A DNA stretch of 27,522 nt from JAGGSN01 sp965603725 (GTDB taxonomy: Bacteria; Zixibacteria; MSB-5A5; UBA10806; 4484-95): NCBI GenBank assembly GCA_965603725.1, contig CBFDEC010000043.1, positions 1 to 27,522 on the forward strand, read 5' to 3'. The position numbers were made by a program, and so were the translations under genes. Position 1 is the stretch's first letter; each line of letters begins with the position of its first letter. A model generated the notes under the pieces. It made no database searches and was not told the DNA's origin. It saw only the letters and a program-made list of their open reading frames with translations. Shown piece after piece: positions 21,183 to 27,522 of the stretch.

Positions 21183-22205
21183 ATGATGAGTCGCACAACA
21201 AGTTTTTTAGCAATTATTTTATTGTTAGCATTAGCCGGCTCTACTATCGGATTTGCCCAGACTAAACAACCGATTTCATTTGAGGGGATTCTTCAATTGC
21301 CGGATTTTGGCATGGATGGAAGACAAATCGCCGATCAGATTGCCCAATCGGGTTTAACATTTGAGGTAACCAAAGCTCATATCGATTCCCTTCAAAAATT
21401 GGGCTTTGACCGTTCGGTGATCAATGCGGTTAGACAGTATTATAGAATGGGCACTGTGCAAATAGCTACAATTCCGGGCCAGGTTAATATTTACATTGAT
21501 AACGAAGCCCGGGGCAAATCCGATAATAGTGGGATCTGGGAGATGGAAATTCCTCGCGGGATTCATAATGTCAGATTAAAGAAAAGCGGGTATGCTGAAA
21601 TAGATACTTCGGTAACCGTTGCCAAAGATAAAACAATCAATCTAAGAATCAACCTTCAGCCAACCGCCAAAGGCGCCGCGGAATACAGATTCTTAGGCCG
21701 CTATGGGGCATCTATAGGTTATGGCATAGGCCTATCCGCTCCCGGATTCGATGATGCCGGCAACTGGAAAAGCGGGAATAATTTCATGCTCAGCTTAAAA
21801 GCAAACATTCTGCCCTATCTTTTTGTGGATTTAGATATAAATGGGGCAAATTTCGGCGAATTTGACCCTAAAGAAGGTGATGATTTTGGATCGATGAACA
21901 CCTTCAATTTCCTGATTATTCCGGCTGTATATAAAGAGTTCAATATAAAATATCGCGGTTATTTCGGATTAGGCCTGGGATTGTATAACACCAAGATCGA
22001 GAATGGCAAGTTTGAAGGCGATGGTGTGGCCTATATTCTGGATGAAAAAGGCAGCAAAAGTTCTATGGGACTTATAGCTAAATTAGGGGCTGATGCTTTG
22101 GTCCAGGAGAACCTGTTTGTGTTCGCTGAGTATCGAGGATATTCCGTGCTTGGCAAATATGCCATGAGCTTTATCGTAATTGGGGCCGGAATTTATGTTA
22201 ATTAA
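21183..22205 (+). CDS. Outer-membrane beta-barrel protein with PEGA domain
   Basis: 340 residues. Signal peptide 1-25 (FLAIILLLALAGSTIGFAQ). Residues 35-88 form a small helical motif, GMDGRQIADQIAQSGLTFEV followed by LQKLGFDRSVINAVRQYY, of the sort often found in exported FCB proteins. Residues 91-160 are a PEGA domain (GTVQIATIPGQVNIYIDNEARG, PRGIHNVRLKKSGY), and 168-340 alternate hydrophobic and polar residues as in an 8-10 strand barrel (ASIGYGIGLSAPG, YRGYFGLGLGLYNTK, FVIGAGIYVN-like end). PEGA domains usually bind surface polymers. GGAGGA precedes ATG 21183/21186. It follows the first gene by 30 bp. Confidence 0.82.
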   Translation: MMSRTTSFLAIILLLALAGSTIGFAQTKQPISFEGILQLPDFGMDGRQIADQIAQSGLTFEVTKAHIDSLQKLGFDRSVINAVRQYYRMGTVQIATIPGQVNIYIDNEARGKSDNSGIWEMEIPRGIHNVRLKKSGYAEIDTSVTVAKDKTINLRINLQPTAKGAAEYRFLGRYGASIGYGIGLSAPGFDDAGNWKSGNNFMLSLKANILPYLFVDLDINGANFGEFDPKEGDDFGSMNTFNFLIIPAVYKEFNIKYRGYFGLGLGLYNTKIENGKFEGDGVAYILDEKGSKSSMGLIAKLGADALVQENLFVFAEYRGYSVLGKYAMSFIVIGAGIYVN

Positions 22206-22292
22206 GCAAAGCATGGAAGATTAAACGTGATTCCGTTAATTCGGCTATATGAATATGAGAAAAAGATAAAAATTTTATAAAAAGAGGTTGCT

Positions 22293-23789
22293 ATGAAAAC
22301 TCTAATTTTCAATAAATTAATTTTAACGGCTTTTTTTCTATTAATATTCGTTACATGTTCCAAGTTAAGTCAAACTAATCTCCAATCGGCGCCCGAAATT
22401 CCCTCTGACCCGGTGCCCGCCGATGGCGCGGAATTGGGCAGCCTTGATATTGAACTATCGTGGACCTGCTCTGATCTCGATGGCGATCCGTTAACTTATG
22501 ATATCTATCTTGATACGCTCACCACCCCGGCAATTTATGATTCCCTTATCGATACCACGATTTATACGGCGGCCAGATTATATTATAACATTACCTATTA
22601 CTGGCAGGTTGTAGCGAAAGACAGCTCCGACCGTGAAACCGAAGGACCCGTTTGGAGCTTTGTAATCGGCGATGATGAAACCGTGCCGACGGTTACTTTA
22701 ACCGCTCCCAACGGCGGTGAACTCTGGTATGTTGATGACGAACATGATATCACCTGGGAAGCTGCCGATGATGACAGCATAGCCTCATATAAGCTTGAGT
22801 ACACCGCGGATGAGGGCACGACCTGGGTGGATATTCAGGATTGGACCGATGGTAATCCTCAGACATTCGCCTGGACTATCCCCGCTACGCCGTCCACGCG
22901 TCATAAAGTGCGCGTGTCCTGTCAGGATTTCGGCGGAAACATTGTCGTTGATTATTCTGATACTTTATTCACAGCCTGGCCTGATGGTGGAATGATCGCG
23001 TTTGTCTCCGATCGCGAGGGCACATACAACATTTTCTCAATGTTTGCCGACGGCTCTAACCAACGAAATATATCTAATAATAGCACTGGGATTGATTTTA
23101 GTCCAACCTGGTCACCCGATTGCTCGAAGATAGCGTTTTACTCAAACCGTGACGGTAATAGCGAAATCTATGTCATGAATAGCGATGGTAATAATCAGGT
23201 AAATATATCGAATAATGCGGCTGAGGATGCCTGGCCGGGCTGGTCGCCAAATGGTGATAAGATCGCTTTTTCGACAACCCGGACCGGCAATTATGAAGTA
23301 TATATAATGGATATCGATGGTTCAAACCAATTTAATCTGACAAACAACGCCGCCAGTGATTCATATTGCTCATGGTCTCCGGATGCTTTAGGCATAGCGT
23401 TTCATAGCGATCGTGGGTCTAATTATGATATCTATATTATGGATAATACCGGTGGCAGCCAAACAAGACTTACAACTCATGCTCAAATAGATGCCTACCC
23501 GGCTTGGTCGCCAAACGGGCTGCTAATTGCTTTTTCTTCTTATAGAGATGCCAACTGGGAGATTTATTTGATGAATGTAGATGGTTCAAATCAGCATAAC
23601 ATCTCTATTAATGCATCAACCGACAATTTTGTGCGATGGTCCCCTGATGGCACAAGGTTAGTTTTTATGTCGGATAGAACCGGAGATTATGATATCTATG
23701 TTATGGATACGGATGGAACCAACCTCCAGAATTTAACTAATTCACCATCGAGCTATGATGGATATCCGTCATGGTCACCTATTGATTAA
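22293..23789 (+). CDS. PD40 beta-propeller lipoprotein, paralogue 1
   Basis: 498 residues. A signal sequence ends at Cys22 (LLIFVTC), a relaxed lipobox with Thr at -1, so a lipid-anchored surface or periplasmic protein is likely. Residues 33-125 are a fibronectin III-like domain (LSWTCSDLDGDPLTYDIYLD, YYWQVVAKDSS), 129-228 a second Ig-like domain (PNGGELWYVDDEHDITWEA). Residues 230-498 hold six PD40/TolB-like blades of about 44 residues, pattern IAFxSxRxGNxEIYxMNxDGxNQxNxSNN...WSPD. Such propellers bind proteins or peptides; no catalytic site is seen. Followed 10 bp later by a paralogue of identical length. Confidence 0.88.
   Translation: MKTLIFNKLILTAFFLLIFVTCSKLSQTNLQSAPEIPSDPVPADGAELGSLDIELSWTCSDLDGDPLTYDIYLDTLTTPAIYDSLIDTTIYTAARLYYNITYYWQVVAKDSSDRETEGPVWSFVIGDDETVPTVTLTAPNGGELWYVDDEHDITWEAADDDSIASYKLEYTADEGTTWVDIQDWTDGNPQTFAWTIPATPSTRHKVRVSCQDFGGNIVVDYSDTLFTAWPDGGMIAFVSDREGTYNIFSMFADGSNQRNISNNSTGIDFSPTWSPDCSKIAFYSNRDGNSEIYVMNSDGNNQVNISNNAAEDAWPGWSPNGDKIAFSTTRTGNYEVYIMDIDGSNQFNLTNNAASDSYCSWSPDALGIAFHSDRGSNYDIYIMDNTGGSQTRLTTHAQIDAYPAWSPNGLLIAFSSYRDANWEIYLMNVDGSNQHNISINASTDNFVRWSPDGTRLVFMSDRTGDYDIYVMDTDGTNLQNLTNSPSSYDGYPSWSPID
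22428..22858. repeat. 431-bp tract identical between tandem paralogues (copy 1)
   Basis: By eye the 431 bases from 22428 to 22858 are identical, synonymous sites included, with 23935-24365, at a constant offset of 1507 bp. It covers most of the two Ig-like domains. Scattered differences begin immediately outside and become dense in the propeller part. Confidence 0.85.
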
Positions 23790-23799
23790 GAGGACTATT

Positions 23800-25296
23800 A
23801 TGAAAATACCAAATGCGAATACAATAATTTGGGCAATCTTAATTTCTTTGCTTTTACTGACCTGCTCCAAGTTAAGTCAAACTAATCTCCAATCGGCGCC
23901 CGAAATCCCCTCTGACCCGGTGCCCGCCGATGGGGCGGAATTGGGCAGCCTTGATATTGAACTATCGTGGACCTGCTCTGATCTCGATGGCGATCCGTTA
24001 ACTTATGATATCTATCTTGATACGCTCACCACCCCGGCAATTTATGATTCCCTTATCGATACCACGATTTATACGGCGGCCAGATTATATTATAACATTA
24101 CCTATTACTGGCAGGTTGTAGCGAAAGACAGCTCCGACCGTGAAACCGAAGGACCCGTTTGGAGCTTTGTAATCGGCGATGATGAAACCGTGCCGACGGT
24201 TACTTTAACCGCTCCCAACGGCGGTGAACTCTGGTATGTTGATGACGAACATGATATCACCTGGGAAGCTGCCGATGATGACAGCATAGCCTCATATAAG
24301 CTTGAGTACACCGCGGATGAGGGCACGACCTGGGTGGATATTCAGGATTGGACCGATGGTAATCCCCAGACATTCGCCTGGACCGTGCCGGCCACGCCAT
24401 CGACTTATCATCTGGTGCGCGTTTCATGCCAGGATTTTGGCGGCAATATCGTAAGCGATGAATCCGACACACTTTTCACAGCCTGGCCTGAGGGCGGCAT
24501 GATCGCGTTTTCTTCCACTCGCGATAATGGTGTATACAATATCTTCACGATGTTTACTGATGGTTCAAACCAATATAATATTACAAATAGCGATGCAAAT
24601 AATAGTCACCCCTCATGGTCTCCCGATTGCTCGAAAATCGCTTTCATGTCCTACCGGGACGGCAACCAGGAAATTTATATTATGAATAGCGATGGTACTA
24701 ATCAGGTAAATATATCAAATAATTCAAGTAATGATCAAATGCCTGCCTGGTCTCCAAATGGCGATAAAATCGTATTTGCCAGTAATCGAACCGGAAACCA
24801 TGAAGTCTATATAATGAATGTAGATGGAACCGAGCAATATAATCTAACGATCAATGGCGCGGAAGATTACTATTGCTCATGGAATCCGGAAGGCGATCGC
24901 ATGGCTTTTCATAGTAATCGTGGTGGCAACTGGGATATATACCTGATGGATGATGATGGATCAAATCTGCAGCGAATCACAACGCACGGCGCCGTTGATG
25001 CTTATCCCAGCTGGTCCCCTAATGGTCTTCTTATTGTATTTAGATCCTCAATTCCTGGGAATAATGACATATATTTGATGAATATTGATGGTTCAAATCA
25101 ACACAATATTTCAAGCCATGGAGCTGATGACCAGTGGCCTCAATGGTCGCCGGATGGTGAAAATATCATATTTCATTCAAACAGAACAGTAGATTATGAG
25201 ATTTATATTATGAGTACGGATGGTACCAATCTTATAAACCTGTCTAACGATGAAGCAGCCAGTGATATAAATGGTACCTGGTCGCCTATTGATTAA
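23800..25296 (+). CDS. PD40 beta-propeller lipoprotein, paralogue 2
   Basis: 498 residues, the same length and domain plan as its neighbour: signal sequence ending LLLLTC with Cys22 in the same position, two Ig-like domains, six PD40 blades, ending WSPID like paralogue 1. ATG 23800 is chosen over an earlier in-frame ATG at 23755, because that one lies inside the preceding gene and AGAGGA (23789-23794) fits the later start. The first 11 residues are unlike paralogue 1, residues 22-190 are nearly identical, and the blades differ at many positions (for example YRDGNQEIYIMNSDG against NRDGNSEIYVMNSDG). The pair probably forms two variants of one surface receptor. Confidence 0.88.
   Translation: MKIPNANTIIWAILISLLLLTCSKLSQTNLQSAPEIPSDPVPADGAELGSLDIELSWTCSDLDGDPLTYDIYLDTLTTPAIYDSLIDTTIYTAARLYYNITYYWQVVAKDSSDRETEGPVWSFVIGDDETVPTVTLTAPNGGELWYVDDEHDITWEAADDDSIASYKLEYTADEGTTWVDIQDWTDGNPQTFAWTVPATPSTYHLVRVSCQDFGGNIVSDESDTLFTAWPEGGMIAFSSTRDNGVYNIFTMFTDGSNQYNITNSDANNSHPSWSPDCSKIAFMSYRDGNQEIYIMNSDGTNQVNISNNSSNDQMPAWSPNGDKIVFASNRTGNHEVYIMNVDGTEQYNLTINGAEDYYCSWNPEGDRMAFHSNRGGNWDIYLMDDDGSNLQRITTHGAVDAYPSWSPNGLLIVFRSSIPGNNDIYLMNIDGSNQHNISSHGADDQWPQWSPDGENIIFHSNRTVDYEIYIMSTDGTNLINLSNDEAASDINGTWSPID
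23935..24365. repeat. 431-bp tract identical between tandem paralogues (copy 2)
   Basis: Counterpart of 22428-22858. The first differing base on the left is 23934 (G against C) and on the right 24366 (C against T). Confidence 0.85.
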
Positions 25297-25330
25297 GAGA
25301 ATGAAAACATAAACTTAGGATAAAAATAAA

Positions 25331-27397
25331 ATGCTGGGATTTTTACGGTATTTTAAAAAGGCCGCCAAGCTGGCGGGCAAAGCCAAGCGCCCCGGTGCGC
25401 CCGGCGAACCAGCCGAGCAAATCGACAGATCCATTTATCGAATCGGCTTATTCGGGCACAATGATGTCGGCAAAACGGTGTTTTTAACATCCGTATACGC
25501 GTTTTCCAAAGATTCACCCGACCTTCAACTGGTAGCGATGGGAGATACCCAGGCCTATCTTGAGGGAAATTTCAACTTAATGAAAGGCAAAGGCGGCGAT
25601 CAGGCTGTCGGTGATCAAATCGATGTCCGGAAATTCCCCGGTTCGACATCAACTGAGAAAACGCTGAGCTTTTCCGCCCAAATCGGCAAAACATTTAATG
25701 TGTCTCTCGAAACAATAGATTATTCCGGGCAGAATCTCTATATTGATTCCGCCGGCGGCTTACCTCAAAGCCTGACGGATTTTTATCAACTTTGCGATTG
25801 TGTGCTATTTTTTATAGATCCCGATGCCATTAATAATGAAAGCGAACTCACAAAGAGAGTCGCCTCATTCACGCAACTGATTAAACAACTCTCAGGTCCC
25901 TCAAATAAGCTTAGAATACCGGTAGGTCTGGTCGTTACTAAAGCCGATGAACTGACCGGTTTCAAATCCGGTTTGCAGTCATCCTTAATAAGAAATGGAT
26001 TCGGCCCCCTAAAAGCCCTTCGTTTTAATGACTTTTTATCTGGAATTGTAAAACAACCTCATTTATCGGATTATCCAGGATGGAAGAAGACGCTTAGAGC
26101 CGTTTTAAGCCGATTTCAATCATTTTTTAGCCCCTTAATCAGAAGCACATTGGATTACCAGGTGTTTTTCGTCTCGTCCACGGGCAGCGCTCCTCAAGTT
26201 ATAAGCGATGAATCCGGTAGTACGAGCAAAGCTCCCCCGAGAGATTTCCGGCCATTGGGCGTAAATCAGCCAATCGAATGGGCGCTTAAAAGGATTAGAG
26301 CTTGCAGAAGAGCGGCGGTATTAAATGTGATTTTGAAGTGGTTTGTATTTATACTACTATCATTTGTCATGCTCGTTTCTTTGGCTAATGTATATAACAT
26401 AAAAAAAATTGATTCGTTAGTCGGCAATATTACTAATCTCAAGTTAGATAGGCTGGAAGCATATAGCGATTTGGCCTCGGCTTTCAACAATTACTCCGAT
26501 AATTTCATAGTAAAACTGTTTTTTGGCGATTTTAAGAACGTGGCTAATGAAAAATACAATCATTTTGCGGGGATATCCGGTAATGATTGGATACGGGTAC
26601 AGTTTGAACAATTTGATTTAGCCAAAGATTCCGCTGCCGTTCTGCTTGCGATCGCCAACGAACCGGGATCGGATACTTTATCATATAAAGCTGCGCTATC
26701 GACATTAAACGATCTGCTGGTGTTTGCAGGGGAACTGGAAAGGTCTATTAAAACGCAGGGCTACAGTACGTCTTGGATGACAAACGATCTCATGTCCTGG
26801 CGCGAAACCCTGGATAAAATGCCTTCGATTGAAGATCATCAAACCGTTTCGCAATTGATTGGCGAGTATTTGGAATTAAAAGCAGATTTTACTGCGAGTC
26901 TTACCGATAAAGATTACATGTATTTGCTAGATATTAGCGATCAGAGTCAGTTTCCGGGCAAGCTGTCTGAACTTAAAGGTAAGCTGGATGAACATATTAA
27001 TGTACCGGGAATCAAAAAATATTCTCAGAAGATGGAAAACTATATTAACCTGGTAACGCAGCTTGAAAAGAGAGGGGAATATTTATACTTTACTGTTTCC
27101 GGCGCCGATCCCGGAACCAACGGCTACTATATTACTTTCGAACCGCAGCCCGGCTTTCCGGAAGGCGCGATCGATGCGTCATCCAGGGAGAGGATAAGAA
27201 TCCCGGCCAAAAATGACATCGAAATAAAATTGCACGATGTAAATAAAGCGGTGGCCGTTGATAATTGCATAATTGCGGCCGGTTTTGAAATACTATCATG
27301 GAATAATAAAAAGCTGTGTTTCAAGAAGCAAAATCTCAATGTTAAATTACGTTTTGATCTTAACGAATTTGAGACATCTTTAGAGAGTGAGCTTTAA
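25331..27397 (+). CDS. Membrane-anchored GTPase-like protein
   Basis: 688 residues without signal peptide. The N-terminal cytoplasmic domain (33-290) has a P-loop GHNDVGKT (42-49), a switch II-like DYSG (130-133) after a hydrophobic strand, the base-specificity motif TKAD (203-206) and a possible G5 SST (282-284), so it is a TRAFAC-type GTPase. A short disordered linker follows, then one membrane helix at about 332-354 (NVILKWFVFILLSFVMLVSL) and a 330-residue, largely helical C-terminal domain ending in a beta-rich part, presumably outside the inner membrane. The basic N-terminus (RYFKKAAKLAGKAKR) could touch the membrane. The layout recalls the GTPase-domain proteins of bacterial conflict and surface systems, but I cannot name a subfamily. 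Start ATG 25331, with TTAGGA 10 nt upstream; 34 bp after the propeller pair. Confidence 0.85.
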   Translation: MLGFLRYFKKAAKLAGKAKRPGAPGEPAEQIDRSIYRIGLFGHNDVGKTVFLTSVYAFSKDSPDLQLVAMGDTQAYLEGNFNLMKGKGGDQAVGDQIDVRKFPGSTSTEKTLSFSAQIGKTFNVSLETIDYSGQNLYIDSAGGLPQSLTDFYQLCDCVLFFIDPDAINNESELTKRVASFTQLIKQLSGPSNKLRIPVGLVVTKADELTGFKSGLQSSLIRNGFGPLKALRFNDFLSGIVKQPHLSDYPGWKKTLRAVLSRFQSFFSPLIRSTLDYQVFFVSSTGSAPQVISDESGSTSKAPPRDFRPLGVNQPIEWALKRIRACRRAAVLNVILKWFVFILLSFVMLVSLANVYNIKKIDSLVGNITNLKLDRLEAYSDLASAFNNYSDNFIVKLFFGDFKNVANEKYNHFAGISGNDWIRVQFEQFDLAKDSAAVLLAIANEPGSDTLSYKAALSTLNDLLVFAGELERSIKTQGYSTSWMTNDLMSWRETLDKMPSIEDHQTVSQLIGEYLELKADFTASLTDKDYMYLLDISDQSQFPGKLSELKGKLDEHINVPGIKKYSQKMENYINLVTQLEKRGEYLYFTVSGADPGTNGYYITFEPQPGFPEGAIDASSRERIRIPAKNDIEIKLHDVNKAVAVDNCIIAAGFEILSWNNKKLCFKKQNLNVKLRFDLNEFETSLESEL

Positions 27398-27473
27398 GCC
27401 AGATTATTCAATATTGCGGCCGTTCCGAAATATCCATAATTACTAACCCGCATTATTCACAAATCTTAGCATG

Positions 27474-27510
27474 TGCTGGCATCCGCCATAGGCGGATTCT
27501 TCTGCCAGAG
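27474..27510. terminator. Hairpin at the right edge, possible terminator of the envelope cluster
   Basis: ATCCGCC-ATA-GGCGGAT (27481-27497) is a perfect 7-bp stem inside a further inverted repeat CTGGCA/TGCCAG (27476-27481, 27503-27508). It is followed by TCTTC only, so it may be a palindromic repeat rather than a terminator. It lies 84 bp after the GTPase-like gene. Confidence 0.4.
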
Positions 27511-27522
27511 CTGTCGGAAGTA

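Noticed and set aside
22598..22819. Two identical 73-codon leftward frames inside the propeller genes (also at 24105-24326)
   Set aside because: They are antisense shadows of the identical Ig-domain tract; their identity only reflects the 431-bp repeat.
23755..23799. Earlier ATG at 23755 as start of propeller paralogue 2
   Set aside because: It would overlap the end of paralogue 1 and add a non-hydrophobic stretch before the signal peptide; ATG 23800 has AGAGGA upstream and aligns with paralogue 1.
25331..27397. Possibility that the GTPase-like protein is MglA or a ParA-type ATPase
   Set aside because: MglA is a small soluble protein without a membrane helix, and ParA has a deviant Walker A with an early lysine; here the motif is a plain GxxxxGKT with a TKAD base motif.

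Overview
The window reads as a chromosomal segment of a Gram-negative, probably anaerobic or fermentative bacterium, most likely of the FCB superphylum (candidate phyla such as Zixibacteria or Marinimicrobia are a guess, not shown). The LPS sugar genes kdsA and kdsB indicate an outer membrane. A four-gene 2-oxoacid:ferredoxin oxidoreductase indicates ferredoxin-based carbon metabolism. Relaxed-lipobox lipoproteins, six-bladed PD40 propellers and a relic of a FlgD/Por-like C-terminal sorting domain fit FCB-type surface biology.

Layout. (1) 1-660: three small genes of unknown function, the last a 62-residue Cys-rich protein. (2) 667-1018: a 334-bp non-coding element with terminal inverted repeats and a perfect 9-bp target duplication. 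(3) 1037-3805: terminator hairpin, a near-consensus promoter and the operon ferredoxin-alpha-beta-gamma of a VorB/KorA-type oxidoreductase. (4) 3829-4029: a palindromic element with 31-bp inverted ends. (5) 4326-5056 (minus): an orphan Cas6b-like protein without any histidine, with its own promoter. (6) 5143-8782 (minus): kdsB-pyrG-lipoprotein-kdsA operon; a near-perfect promoter sits so close to kdsB that the mRNA should be leaderless. (7) 8853-13303: GNAT acetyltransferase, Aquifex-type aconitase and MmgE/PrpD protein, interspersed with structured intergenic hairpins, two of which share a 12-nt loop and show compensatory stem changes. (8) 13438-15883: secreted prolyl oligopeptidase, then the relic of a surface-protein C-terminus. 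(9) 16067-18305 (minus): a periplasmic TPR/DUF2723-like protein, an ECF sigma factor and its zinc-finger anti-sigma factor, all overlapping. (10) 18306-20228: a graveyard of mobile DNA: PcfJ-like fragment, two IS21-like end sequences, a second copy of the 334-bp element family, and a tyrosine recombinase cut off exactly at that element's terminus. (11) 20229-27397: five co-directional envelope genes: membrane-anchored carboxypeptidase-regulatory/TPR protein, PEGA plus beta-barrel protein, two tandem propeller lipoproteins and a membrane-anchored GTPase-like protein.

How they work together. The kds genes supply CMP-Kdo for lipid A/core assembly; pyrG supplies the CTP used by KdsB, which makes the operon biochemically coherent. 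The oxidoreductase and aconitase belong to central 2-oxoacid/TCA metabolism. The most promising undescribed system is the five-gene envelope cluster, in which an inner-membrane GTPase-like protein is linked with an outer-membrane barrel and surface propellers. All functional statements rest on motifs read by eye; no database search was possible.
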